Positions 13,773 to 27,900 of a DNA stretch of 64,000 bases are shown piece after piece. Position 1 is the stretch's first letter, and each line of letters starts with the position of its first letter. The DNA comes from Vanessa cardui. Lineage: Eukaryota; Arthropoda; Insecta; Lepidoptera; Nymphalidae. Where the stretch lies: the NCBI RefSeq assembly GCF_905220365.1, contig NC_061147.1, forward strand, positions 3,782,001-3,846,000, read 5' to 3'. The notes below the pieces were generated by a model that was given only the letters and a program-made list of their open reading frames with translations, did no database searches and was not told the origin of the DNA. The translations under genes were made by a program, and so were the position numbers.

Positions 13773-16640
13773 AATTTACGCCAAAACCATCAGATTGCCA
13801 ACAAAGCAGTCAAATTTATTTTTAGCCATAATCATGTAACAAACAAACGAACGAACGAAAAAATAAGTCAGAAATCAGTGATTATTTTATATAAAATGTA
13901 TGTTATCAATAAAAACGATCAATAGGAAGCTTCAAGACAAATAAAGCTGATGTGTATAAGGCACTAGACCCATCGGCCATTTTAGGCTTCTACCGTTATA
14001 TTCTATAACTAACTAATTACAGTTTGTTTAGAAATTGCTTTCATCAGATACAAGCATATACTGTTTACTGTATGCATCATTTGTATGCATTTTGATTGAC
14101 GTCTTCCAGTCAATCAATAAAAAGTATTATAGTCATTGGCAGACATTTTAACAATGTTAATATCACATATAAAAAATAATAAAAATGTTATTTTATTGTT
14201 ATAACGAAACACAAAGTTACGAAATTAGTTTATTAATAAAACCTATATAGATATGTTTAACTTATAAGACGTCGAATGTCATAGGAGTTATTAAACGGAT
14301 ATCGTCATAGCGTTCCAATTTCAAATTAAAAAAAGAACAATCGGGAAACGCCAGCACGTCGCGGCGATAACGCAACGGATTCGAAATTTTAAATAGTTCC
14401 ATATTCAAACGCCGATTTCAAATATGGCTGGCCGATTGTTTCCCGTTTTCGCTGGCAGTTTAGTCCGAGCGATGGTTTTTAATATGCGGGCTACGCAGTT
14501 ATTGAAGTTTCACAATGGAGCAATATGGCTACTAGTATTACTGGCCGTATAATTGTCACTGCCTTCCTTCGTATTCAAAAATACATCTTAATGGGAATTC
14601 ATTTTGAATTTTACTTATTTGATTTTTTGACAATTGTTTTTTTTTATTTATATTTGTGCATTTATATTTTCCTCAGTAAATCTTTTATCGTTTAATGAAT
14701 TGAGTTTTTTTTCGTCGAGTATTTCTGCAATAAGAAACTGATAAATCTAAATTTACGATCTATTGAGTTCTACAATTAATGTGCACTGACATTTTATGTA
14801 CATTAAAACTTAACAGAAATGTCAGTAGAATACTCGTATACACTTGTCATGCGCTCGCGCAATTTAATTAGCATTAACGTTATGCGCAGCGAAGGTTATT
14901 ATCAAAACATAATCCTAGAAATGTTCCCGCGGAAACGGCCGAGTGATTCGGAAAACTGTAATCAGTATTCAGGTAGTAGGTACGATTCCCGCTCACGTAT
15001 CGGTGAAATTATTCCATACGACATCAAATATGTTATTACGACTTTCTATACCGTTTTCGGCGTATCAAGTGACCATTATCGACCGAAAAATGTATTTTGT
15101 TGCTTTTGCATAATCCTATGTTATGGACGGCATTGTTTCATCGCTTACGTTACGAGAATTATAATTAATTTAATCTAGGTTAAAGGATAATTCGTATTAA
15201 GGCAGCGTATCTCAAAACCGACGCGTTAGAGGCCTGGTGATTATCTACGAGTACCTATGGGCTGCGATCGCGAATAAAAAGTCAATTATATGTTTAAAGT
15301 ACAAAGGGAATGCGGTCCTTGCGCCGACTCGGCAATATTAATTCATTGTTAAAGTTATTTTTAAAGTCATCTTGTTTTATCAACGATTATTAAATACCAG
15401 CTATTTTAATTGATGTTCGTTCGGAAACAGTTAAAAAGGCAATAATCGCATTGTTACAAAGTATCTCACGAACCAATCGTCGAATTCGGCCCAACTTGTT
15501 CTGACTTTTTACTCTCTAAATATGGTATTCATAAAATCCCTCGCCTTTTCGTAGAAAAATACCATCGTATAAAGGAATTCTTAAATAAAATTACGAACAA
15601 AATTCAATATTTCGATGCCCGGAAAAAAAAAATGGTTTTCGAGACAATCGAGTTTCCAAAATCATATTTTACTCCGTTCGAGAGTTCCATAAATAATGTT
15701 AATGCCGAATAAAAGGCGTTTTTCGATGAATTTATACCCGAAAACGCTAGCGAACGGCCCGGGAAGTGAGTTGTTCATAAATAATTCAGGACATGCGAAA
15801 CTCTGCCCGATAAATAAACTTAAAACTTGAAATTTTAACAAACGCAAGATCTCCTTTCTTATATGGGTACCATACGTCTTAACCTCACTTAGTGTATGGG
15901 AATCATTATTTCATCGTTACGTAACAAAAAAAAAAACAAATCGAACGCTTCAATCCATTTCATATACAATTATTAATGACAATTAATCTTTAATTTAAAA
16001 AATAGATACGTTTTTATGAATAGACGGACAATGAGAGAGACGTGCAAGTCATTTCATACGAATTACGATCGCTTTGTTTCAACTCTGAATGGACAAAAAC
16101 ACGATTTTTAATATCAATACGTTCGCTATCGATTCTCGATTGTAATAATGAAGCGACGTTTTATTTGTTTTAATTACGTTCAAAGGATTTTGATTCTTAA
16201 TTATATAGCTTGAAGGCGATAATTGCCTGTTAGTATCGGTGATGGTGTGGATGCGTCGTCCGTTGTAAATGTCGATTGTAATTGTGAACGCATAGATTTG
16301 AGTTCTAATTAAGGTGTTAATGGTATACATATCGCTACGTTTATAATAATTACCGAAGCGATATTAGGCGCGTTTTGAATGTCAAATAATTATTCAAATG
16401 ATTACGCAAATCTAAAATAGATTACTAAAACATAAGCATGCTTGTAAACCTGGCCATCGATAAATAAGTCGTTTTTAGAATATTTATTTAATTTAAATTT
16501 ATAATTTCAAATAAAATCAAATAAGAATTTTTACATTAATGTATAATTCCAAATTTAAAATCGATTTGAATATAGAATAAATAAACGATATTTTTAATGG
16601 AATTGCAATTGCCATTCAAAAATAGAACAACGATTTGAAT
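13773..16640. other. Gene-free AT-rich DNA
   Basis: No gene recognised. A 119-codon open frame at 14819-15178 has no recognisable domain and typical AT-rich composition, so it is treated as chance. Dispersed 14-bp motif copies start at 14312, 16546, 16565 and 16615. Confidence 0.5.
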
Positions 16641-16739
16641 ATTTGTTTATTGTTTTGTTAGATCAGTTGATAAAAACAAAGTTAAGAATTAAAAATTTGT
16701 TTATTGTTTTGTTATATCGTTTGTTAAAAACAAAGTTAA
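16641..16739. repeat. Two-copy tandem duplication, 54-bp period
   Basis: The 45-bp segment at 16641-16685 (starting atttgtttattgttttgtta) recurs at 16695-16739 with only a few substitutions, all in the middle. The copies are separated by 9 bp, giving a period of 54 bp. This is a local duplication with no coding content. Confidence 0.85.
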
Positions 16740-17562
16740 TATAAAATCGAATGAAGGATTTAATCAATTAAGCGGGATACTGTTCTGGTGTATTTTAATC
16801 CAAAAAATATATTCATTCACGTCAAACTATAACCCTTTGTGACCGAAGCGTAAATACAAAAGTTTACAGCGCACGAGTACATAACTGTTGCATATGTGTG
16901 TGTGTTATCCCTCAGCAACGAGATTACGAAGGGGTGAGTCCGGTTCCATCATCAATTATTTCTGAATGCGCTCAGCTTTCCAATTTTTTTAAATAAACTC
17001 AAGGGTAGGGGGACACTAATAAAATCACATATGTGTATCCGTTTTGAAATATTTTAGAATATCTTTAAAAAATTGTGTCTAAAAATAGTTAGGTATTAAA
17101 ATAAACACAAGTGTTTCGAGTTGAATAATGTTTTAACTTTTCAATGAGACAAGTAGGCAAGAATTGACTACCAAATAATCTACTTTACAAAATCTAAATA
17201 GACCCAAAGTGTAGTCACCTAAATGTTATATAAGACAATTCACAAAGTACATTGCTTATTATAGAATTATATACTTGTTATATGTTACCTTCTTAGGTAT
17301 TTTTTGAGAGATAATTGCACATCAAATAATGTTTAAGTACATTCAAATTGTCAAATTAACGATTTTCAAAACGACCTTGGGAATAAAACAATCGTTTTCA
17401 GTCCGTATTGAATAGAAGTATAATAATTGGAAAACATATTTTTATTAATTCAAAGATTTTTATGAAAGTTTGATTCGTTTTAATAAATCATACTAAAACC
17501 TATAACAAGAATTAATTCATTAAACATTAAAACATTTTTCCAATTAGGATGTAATCACTCAC

Positions 17563-17643
17563 TTCTCGGAAAAGTTCGTGACAATTCGGTCGTTTCCGTT
17601 GCTCCTTTTGTGTAAATTTCTAAACACGATTAGGATTCTTACC
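17563..17643 (-). promoter_or_regulatory. Candidate recursive splice site (ratchet point) with possible 80-nt exon
   Basis: On the minus strand a pyrimidine-rich run ending TTTCTTGTTTCCAG (last base 17643) is followed at once by GTAAGAA (from 17642). A strong 3' splice site is thus fused to a strong 5' splice site, the known form of ratchet points in long insect introns. An alternative reading is a real exon of 80 nt (17642 down to 17563) that ends before GTGAGTG; frame 1 of that segment is open for 26 codons, beginning VRILIVF, while the other two frames have stops. It lies about 27 kb downstream, on the same strand, of the candidate first exon at 44717-44983. Splicing itself cannot be shown from sequence, and no protein family is recognised in the 26 codons. 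Confidence 0.5.
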
Positions 17644-18572
17644 TGGAAACAAGAAACAATAAATTAATTTCATGCCAATATATTTGGTAAATAATTTAAT
17701 TTATTAGAGAATTTAATTATAAAATAAATTGCTGAATTTCTTTATTCGTAAATATCTTATTTATAACCAATAGCAATCGATTCCAAATTTAAAATCTGAT
17801 ATATAACAGCAGCTACAATTCCAATACAAAGGAATGGAACGAGCATGACGGTTCAAATATTTTTGAAAATGGAATATTAAGTGAAGCTATTATACGATCG
17901 AATGATTACAATTGCTTTTTGAAAGATGGCAGACACGTTACCCTGTTATTAAATTCTGTGTTTTTTTCTTTTAATATTCGAAACATGAATTATTTGTGAT
18001 TAGAAGATGTTGAGATTCATACTACTAATAAAATATATTTTATTTTGTACAACATTTGTTAGAGAGAACAAAAAAATGTACAATTCTAGCATATTTTTAG
18101 TATGATATTTTTTCAGAGCAATATATTATTACAACATATAAATTCGGTTTCTTTTGTGATTACTTATTTTTCGCATATTCTTATTTAAAGCCTACAAATT
18201 CTAAGCGGATCCTTACCCTTCTAAATGTATATTAACTATAAATTTAGCTGAACATTTGAATCTATATAATTAATAAGAAAACATACATATTTAAGATGAA
18301 ACAATCATAACACGAATTATATATTATAAATTATGCTTAACAATATACTATTCTGTAAGGGCTGCTTACTGTTTCATACGTTGTCATTACAACTCGAGCT
18401 ATAGAAATAAAGATTTCATGCTGTCATATATGTATATACATGTATATATTTGTAACTTAGTGTTAATGAGTTATTTCAGTTAAGACAGTAACACAGCAAA
18501 ATAATAATAACTGTAGTAAGTAGAATATTAGAAAACCTTTGAACCGACTGTTAGCCATACATATATAATTAT
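17644..18572. other. Gene-free AT-rich DNA
   Basis: Nothing recognised apart from two copies of the dispersed 14-bp motif (starts 17780 and 17862). Confidence 0.55.
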
Positions 18573-18752
18573 ACTAGTAGTCGCCCACAACTGCGCTTGC
18601 GTTTTAGGGTATTGGCTATCATATGTTAGGGAAAAAAAGCCTATGACCTTTATTAGAGTTCAAATTTGCTTCATACAAATTTCATCAAATTCGGTACAGC
18701 AGTTTAATCGTGAAACAGTTACATTCCCATTTATAATATTAATATAGATTTA
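18573..18752 (+). repeat. Lepidopteran interspersed repeat C, near full length
   Basis: It contains in order 'actagtagtcgcccacaact', 'gcgttttagggtattggcta', 'gttagggaaaaaaagcctat', 'catcaaattcggtacagcag' and 'ttataatattaatatagat'. I recognise this chain as a widespread roughly 150-180 bp noncoding repeat of Lepidoptera. Substitutions relative to the usual 'tcgcccgcggcttcgc' start show decay. Its class is not resolved here. Confidence 0.7.
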
Positions 18753-18826
18753 TAATAAGTAGTATGTTACAAAATTAACTTTAAATATTTAAATATGATA
18801 TGTCAGTAATAGGTGTCATAAGAAGT

Positions 18827-18843
18827 CCCCATTTGTAATGGGG
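18827..18843. repeat. Short hairpin CCCCATT/AATGGGG
   Basis: CCCCATT at 18827-18833 and AATGGGG at 18837-18843 form a 7-bp stem with a TGT loop. It is conspicuous because it is GC-rich in an AT-rich stretch. No function is evident. Confidence 0.5.
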
Positions 18844-18961
18844 GCAACGACTTGCGTATGCGCTGCGTGTGCTATGCGTCAAGTGACCCCTTAATGCGAC
18901 TTATTGGTTACTCATAAGTGCACGACTTGTTAGAATACGGGCTGAATCACTAGTGGACATC

Positions 18962-18990
18962 GCGCTATACAGCGCTATACCGCGCTATTA
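18962..18990. repeat. Three 10-bp phased GCGCTAT repeats
   Basis: GCGCTATACA, GCGCTATACC and GCGCTATTA start at 18962, 18972 and 18982. The exact 10-bp spacing would place each copy on the same face of the helix. It is either a tiny tandem duplication or a phased protein-binding site. Confidence 0.6.
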
Positions 18991-21900
18991 AATACTGAGA
19001 TTCCCTTTTATGCATCATCGTTCACTCAATTATAGCATGTTAAAAAAATTAGTTGAAAAAGATGTTGCTGTTACTAAATAATTAATTTAAATTTCGATTG
19101 AACAATCATAAAGTATTTACTAAAAATAAACGCTAATTATTCGGTGATCTAATGTTGTTGAATTTCACACTGATACCGAAATGATGCACCTGATGGTATC
19201 GCGCTACTCGTAGCTATATTTAAGTGGACAGTGTGCATTACATAACGTACTCGGTGTATTTGGATACTGCGCTTTATTATTCCCAACTGGAACGATCTCC
19301 TAAGCTCAGCTCACTCTCATTGGTTCCTCATAAGGGCTCATTGTGATACGACGGACGCAATAAACACCAAATTGCCAGTTAATCGAGCGAGTATAAAGTT
19401 TTATCATACAGTCTCTTATTAATGTCAATAAATTTTAAATTATAACGCATAATAACCGAGCTCTCGACGAACGAGCAATACGTCTTTATCATAGATGTGA
19501 AAACGTTATTGAGATTGTCCATAGAGATCCACCCACGCTCGAAATAAAAACAGATCGCGGAGAGTTCCACAAAACATCATTAAATTCAATATTTCGTTTA
19601 AAAAGCACTCCACATATCTCGGTCATTAATCACTAAAACTACCGACCTTCAAGGAGAACATCGGAATAAAATCGGCAATCGAAATAAAGCACTTAAAGCG
19701 AAACGTCATTATCGCACAACATAAATAAAAAATAAAAACGCGGGAATCGAACGCAAAAATTGAATATCGAAGTCGATTTAAAACAGAATACGAATTTTAA
19801 AAATACGAGCACAGTCGAGCGGCATTAATTAAAAATTCTCGGTAGAATATTCAAAAATAGAATTCGCATTCGAACGCTCCTTGTACGGACTTGAAGTTTG
19901 AATTTGGAAGCAACAAAAGAAGGAGAGCGCGGGAGCAACCCTTTTAGCGCTGATAATCTGTTCCCCGGCCGTGTTGTGTTGTGCTTTATTTTTTATCTGT
20001 TGTCACTTTTTTGTCTGAACCGAGATTGTACACAACATTCTTTACTTCGAAACGAAGCTTTTTAAACTCGCCTCGAGACTTATTCCTTTTTTGTTCTCTT
20101 TAATAACGAGTCCTCGACCGATTTAATTGATGAATGATCGCGAGTTGTATGTGAATAGCTTTGGAGGTCAAAATGTTGTTTGACATTTGTGAATATATCG
20201 CAATTGAATCTACTTTCTTGAATAGTAATTAGTTTGATAAATAATAAAAAAATATAACTATTAATTATTTGGAAAAATTCCATATAAGCATAGAGTAAAT
20301 AAAAAATGAATGATTAATCAAGCGAAGTTTTTTTACCTGTAATCGCCGACTCGCAGAACACGTAAGATAAAATTCGATCGAACACAGTACACGACAAATT
20401 GTAAGTAATTTTTGAAACGTGAAAAAAATAAATCGTTCCGACACAAAGAGTCTGGTCGCCGTGAATTGTTGAAATATAAAAATTTAAAAATAGAACTCAA
20501 TCCTTCCGCCCTCGGTCGGGCGGTTAGTGCTTTACATGAAATATTATTTTATGGAATCAACATCTGCGGCCGCGGCGATGTGTGCGTGCGATGTATGAGG
20601 GGTTTATGTACACAAGTGAAATTACTTAAAAGTAAAACACTTTCAAGTGGATGGGAACATTTCAAACTCTGTTTTCACTCATGTTAATTTTAGATTTGAG
20701 TGCTCTTTCATTATAAAATATATTTGGTTCACTCGTAATGTTCCATTATATTTATATATTTTTTCACTTCGTACATAATAGATTATACCCTGTTAAACAT
20801 TATCAAAAGTTAAATATTAAATTAATAATTAATTTAAATAATTAATTTTATACTTGGCTTACTTTTCTCATTCACATAACATCATTAATAACATGATATC
20901 GTTATGATTTACTTTAAAAAAAATACAAAATATGTACTAAAATTAAAACTTAAAAAAATGGAATGATTTAATTAAAAGCTAGTTCCTTAGCGCATAACAC
21001 ATTCCGTTTTACAATCCGTTCAAGTCGTCAAATCACTCGTCGCGGGTTCATTTTTGTGGAATTGGAACGTAAAACGAAACCCTACCATTTTTCAAATTGC
21101 GTTCGTCATGCTGCTCCCTTGCTTTTCTATACAAAGAGTTATCAATGTAACTGGACACAAAGAAATTTGAATTTGGAATTTTAAAAAATCTCCTTTGTAT
21201 GTGTGAATAGTTTTTTTCATAAATGATTACCTATCGGGTTTTATCAAATACATTTTTTATTACGATTTATATCTTCATTTTTATGAATTACTAACATTTT
21301 TTTTTTATTATTTAAATTTTACGCAATGAAAAGTAGTTTTGAGGGAAAGAGTTGTCATCAATTCGAACATAGCCTCTGTCAATCACACGACGCTTTAAAG
21401 CGCTTTATCGCTTGAACCCCAAAACTATTGTGGGATACGCTCAGCTGTGTTAGTTTTCGGATTATGTGTTTTTTGTCTACCCCCGTTTTTAATTTTAACT
21501 CTTTTGACTATTTTAATATTTCTGGAACAATTTTTAGTTTAGGGCGAGGGAGTGGGTGTTTTTTGGTATAAAGGGTTCTTTGACTCTACATGCGGGCGAC
21601 GTTAATTTTATTTTTTAAATTGTACGAAACGTGCGCCTGCATTGAAAGAGTTGGATTTAGTTATGGTGTTTTATCTCGTCTTTTATAGTTTTGAATTGGT
21701 TTTTATATCGAAATAAATAGGCTGAGATGGGAAGCGATTGTTGTCATTTCATTTAATACGACAACAATGGCGGACAAAAAACACATCAATGAAATAATTC
21801 ATGTCTTATAACATGGAAAATATTTTATGTTTTAAATAAATGCTGCAAACTATATTTGTTGACGTAATTTTATTTTTAAATAACTAAAAAATGTTGTACT

Positions 21901-24900
21901 GAAAATATTCCATTGTCAACATAGTTATAAATTAATTTAAAATAACTACCCATTTATAAATAACATTTATAATTTAAACGAAACCTTCTAAATATAAATT
22001 CGAACGTTGATTAAAAATAGTTTTACGGAATAAACATTCCATTCAATTATAAAACATTTATAAATACAATAAAATTTCAATATCTATAAACCAACACACA
22101 CAAACAAAACCACGCAACCAAACGTTAAACGCTAAACTTTATCCTAATTTATAACGATTACGAACCAAAACCGAATCATTAACGATTAATCAAAATGGCT
22201 GTCAACATGACGTTTACAAAAAATGCTCACAATTAAAATCGTATAAAAACCGTATGGATAAAAAGGAAGGTATCTTTCGTGGAAAAAAAGGCCAGGGTGA
22301 ATGTCCTAAGGGATCAAGGGAGGAACGACGCTTTGATTCTATCGTTCAATGCTTTATACATTGCGGGTTAAACATGAATCCTTCGTGTAAGATTCCCTAT
22401 TAATTCCTCAATGTATATCGAAATGTAGAGACAGTTGGAATGTCATGTTACAGGATGTGAACTCTGAGTCTCTCTTTATGATCATAATAGTGTAAGAGAT
22501 GGCTATGGAAAATCAATTGTTTAGTGATAATTCATGTTATTGGATAAATATTCTACATATGTTCGTTATGAAAATTAATTTTAAGAACTATGAAATTTAC
22601 TTATAATATTTTTATAAATAATTTAAAAAAAGAATCGATTTAAAAAAAAATCGATTCGAACTATTAAGAATAATTTTAAGGAAGATGAGAAATAATATCG
22701 GTTTTAAATATAAATATTTTTCATAATAAAAATCCGATAAAATGAAAATCATGAATATACAAATTATTCAGTCTAAATTTAATATTTGTTTAATTTAAAA
22801 AATAGCATTCCATATTTAAAATTCGACAATAATTTTAAATAAAGAATAACAAATAAAAGTAATTCAAAAAGATTACGTAAATATAAAACAAACGGTCGTC
22901 TCTTGAACTAAAACAATATTACGTATTAGATCGTTAGTAAAAAACTTAAGAAAACCGTTCAGCGGCGGGCGCGCATTCGAATATATGCATTAACACGTCG
23001 ATATTAAGGTCATTGTTGCATTTACAAATCGTACGATTGTTTTTCAAGTGAGTTTTTCATAAAATACCAAGTAACTTGATTGAAATGGTATAATATTTAT
23101 GCGTCGTTCTTTTTATCTCGTTTCATAAAAACTTCTTTGACGAAATGTTTACTTGAACCAGATGTTTATTGAAATTAAATAACAGTTTATTTTTATCGTG
23201 AAGATACTTTGCGAGTTATTTTCAATGAATTTATTATAGAATGTAGATTTACTGGTATTGTTTTTTTATGTTTTTCGTTTATTTCATTACAAACCGCTGA
23301 CCCGGAAGCAGTGTTATTATTAAGCGTTCTTTGTAATTGGTTGTAGAGTATTTTGTATGCAAGTTCGTATTTTACATATAATTGTATATTCTGTCGCGTT
23401 AAAGTTTGAAGGATGAGAGAGCTACTGCTGACGTCATAATTACGGCGATTTAAGGGATGGTTAGTCTATACAAAATGTTTTATAGTATGTTTTATTTCAA
23501 TTTGCATTATATATAATAAACTTATATACAATTTTAATGTCAACGACTTAACTATTATAATCTATTTTATTGAAATGAATAAATGTTTTGTAGAACTATT
23601 AAATATTTTTTTGTAATATTAAGCATCGTCAATATATTTTAGATACATCAATGATAGCATTAATATAATATGTGAGTCTGTTCATTTTGTACAAGCAGTA
23701 GTCAATTTATGACTGTCATAAACTTTATGATGGCGTTGTCAATAAACACTGGAGTTAAATTTAATATTGATGATAAAAATCGTTTCAAAATCTCAATCAT
23801 ATATACAATTGTATAAATAATTATTACTTGTTACTATTATTTTGTCTGAATTGTTTTCAACATCTAAATACATAAATTTAAAATTACATATTTGCATGCA
23901 CGTTCTCTTCCTGATTTAATAAGTCGTAATGCATTACGTTTACACTAATTCAAAATACACATATATTTGAACAATTTCAAAAACGATCAAGATTCGAATA
24001 TTCGTGAAATTACCAATTCCAAATTCAAATATAATAAACAATGAATAAAAGAACAAATAACCATATCATCTAAAATTGTCGAATGTGTTCCATTTTTGAA
24101 TTATTTACAAATAAATTGTGACTGCAATAAAAACAATTTGTAACGTGACGTAACAAACTACAAAATCGAATGTTATAACGCGAACGTCTCGTGCAAAAAC
24201 AACAAAACACAAACCGTAAATAGCGGGACGTTTGAGCGTGTGACGTCGATCGCGACAATTGTCACGTTGATGTGCAACATGACTTTATTTCAAACCAATG
24301 CTGTTTTCCAAATTCAAATAAATTTTAAAAATCGAGCAATTACGATTCGGCCTTTTTTATCTTACAAATTTTCCGACTTAATGATTACCGAATTGTTCGA
24401 AATTTATTGCATCAATTATATAAATTGTCAGTTTTTTATAAAATTCGCAAGTTTTCCGAACGCGTTAAAGCGATACGGGGAATTAATACAATAGCTCACA
24501 ATATAAATACCATACAAACAAGTATTTACACAGACATTCTCTCGAGCAATTTACTCTTACAATATTAATATGAAAACACATTTATGATCTAGTGTCTGGA
24601 GTCTGGACTAACATTCCTCGTTTTGTTCTAGATCTGCGCAGACGCATAAATAACAACAATATTTCGTCGAGACTTAGAATAGTATAATATTAATTAACCT
24701 GAGCGTGTCGCGTATTTCATACGAACTGAGGTTTCTGTTCGTTTACGTGCGCGTGCGCACCTGTTCCGCACTCTATTATGTGTTAAGTTTATTGTTTTAC
24801 ATCGTTATTGTTTATATGTTTATGATTTATTTTAAAACATAAAAGGTATTTTGTTTAAATATGTAGATGTTTTGCTTTGACGATAATACATCGGCAACAA

Positions 24901-27900
24901 TGCATTAATGTTGTTATAATAGGTACCTATATATAAATAAGATTCCTTTAATTCGTTGTTGAAATATAAGACGTCATTAAAAACATAATGATTTATTTAA
25001 CAAAGGGATAATTTTTTAACATACAAGGAAATCATAAGCAACTTAACAAAGAGAGGGACTCATTAATTTTCAAAAACACAGTCGTGCCGTGCGTTATTAC
25101 GAACGGATCAATAAATTACAATCATTTGCATATCATCGCTACATGTAACTTTTGCATGCATGTACCTACATGTGCGTGTACGATAAACCATGCGTACGCG
25201 ATAATAGACTACGCGGAAAGCGAAACGATAAATCTGCGCGCATTTTTCGCAAACGCATAAAATCCGAACGCACTGTAATTGAAATTAAAAACATCAACGA
25301 AATATACCTGTCTCTTTTCACCGCGATATGTTTCTCCCTTTCGTGCGGTGCACGCGCCGGTGACACGATTTAATATAAACACCGTATTTAAGTTTCGTTA
25401 ATATTAGAATATCAACTCTATTGATATATGTTACAGTTCATTTTCAATAGAGCGTCGATGTGGAATTAAGTCTTTTGTTTGACCAATGACACTATTGTAT
25501 CCACGACGGCGCTCGGAATGCTGTCTGTCTCGCTCGCTCGCGATAGCTCCGTCCCGCTCGGGCACATGTCAATGCAGTTTATTGTCGACGTTAATGGTAC
25601 TGATTACAAATGTAAATTTTCAGTTCGCGTCGGCGTTGGTCGGCTTTTTTCTCTTGTCTCTTTATGGTATTAAATTGTAGCACAATTATTAATAACTTGT
25701 GATGTTATTTTTTATTTTTTACCAATCGTTCATTACTAGTTCTGAAATGTTATCTTTTTGCTCCGACTTATTGTTTATATGAATTTAATATAAAACTTTT
25801 TATCAAAGATATTTCTGTAGTGCTTATTAAACATCCCTTATTAGTTGCGACTTCAGCGCGGAATCATTTAATTTTTCTCTGCTTATTTTTTTACGTTACG
25901 TTTAAAAACTTAATTAAAGGATTAATTATGAGTATTAGATATTAGACAAAACAGCATTAGATCGAACCTACACAATTTTGGCCGCACTCGCGATCACATC
26001 AACCACAATTAAACATTATAAATCACTGTAAAAAGAACCAAAAATACAACGTACTTATCTATTCGAAACAGTGTACTTTATTTATATAGTCCAATCTAAG
26101 TTGGTATATCCATTCGTCGATTTAATCACAAGTTGTTAAGTGTTGGGGTCGTATCGGGGTTCATTGTTAGCTGGACAGTACTACGACTGTTTCCCAACCG
26201 AATACCGCGTGCGAAGCGTTCTCTTGCCAATTTTCAGAAAGACAGAACTAAAATAATTGCATAGGCGCCCTATTTCGAGACGAGACTAGTGTTTAGTTGG
26301 GCTATTCTAGCTATTATTCGGTCGATGTAATGTTACTTTAGACGTATGGCTGAAAACGTTACGTGAAAATCGCTTACAATGCATTATAAATATTCATATA
26401 AAAATTACCTGTCAAAATTTGTAAACAAATTTAAAAAACCTAATTACTTACATATTTATTAGGAAATATTTAATATCAACCATTAAAAAAAAAATATTTA
26501 TTGACATGTAAAAACTATTAAATTATCACCTAAATTCACACACATCATCATAAATAAAGAATTAAAAAAAAAAAAGAAAAACAAAATTTAAATATCGAAT
26601 GCCAGAAGTACGTGTCCCAATTTCAAACAAATCCCTCTGAAATCTATCCTTAGAATAATTACGAGTGATGAATAGTTTGATATGTGGTCGGATATATTCG
26701 TAATACATTCGTCTATTTCGCGTCTCGACGTGTCACGTGACACGGCCAGCGATCGCCATTATGTCATATGGAATTAAAAAAAGTTATTTCTGAAAATATA
26801 AAATAAAAATTACATTGTTTTGAAGAGTTTTGTAATCTATGTTTCGTTTCAATCTACATATAAAATAGGAGCAGGTCGCTTAACTTAATACTGTAGTTCA
26901 TACAATTAAATTATAATTCTTAATGATTTAGTACCAAATCATAAAATACGTAAGTGTATTTTTATTTTTATCGGATTATAATAAATTCATTTATTCGTCA
27001 TAAGTAATGAAATATTAAATTCCCGATTCGAAAAATAAAACAATTCAAATTTGGAACAAAGCGTTCTATTTTTAGGTCTGATTAATCGTATAAAATACGA
27101 TTCATTTTTTGTAATTATTTGGGATAGGCAATACGCGGAGGTGGCATCGAATTTGGCATTGGCGGCATATTGCTTGGCACAGATACAATATATTACAGTT
27201 GAATGTTTACGTGCATTAATTCTCATACGATTCAGTTGACAATGCATTTTTAGAAAAACGTTTTATTTGTGCCAAAATTGTCTAATATATTTATATTTGT
27301 GTTATATTTGTTTTTGTCTAAACCTGCGTATGTTGTTTATATTTCAATACTGACTCTTAATTTATATCAAATTTATTACGTTATAGATTCTAGTTTCTGG
27401 TTTGTTTATTTTTTTATTATAAGTCAATCTTTTTCTTCTCATTCTTTTTAATATTGATACATCGGTTACATAGACCAAGAAGACATAATACGTTTTCAAT
27501 ATTTAAGCTTTAGATTTCAAGCTTCGCGCTACTAAGATTATTGTAACGGAAATAATAATCACATTCTCAAAGGTTTGAAGATAACTCCAAGAATATCAAA
27601 AAAGGAACGACCAACATTTTTAAAAATAGAACGATATATGAAAAAGAATTCATTTTTGAAAAAAGGATTTTTTTTATAAAGTTATAATAAAAAAATCAAT
27701 ACGTACATATTTTTTGCGTTAACATTGTTAACACCCATCAATACGTCATCGTAACATCGAACATAATCTTTATGGAGGCGGCCTTACGTCGGACGATCTC
27801 TCATATTTATGACGGCTTCACTTGATTCCAAGTAAACACGCGAGTTACTCGAATCGTCGAATTAACAGATTTAAAATGTAAACCTGCATTTCCTATCGCA

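Noticed and set aside
14819..15178. 119-codon plus-strand open frame
   Set aside because: No recognisable domain, no splice or promoter context, AT-biased codons. A frame this long is plausible by chance in 64 kb of mixed composition.
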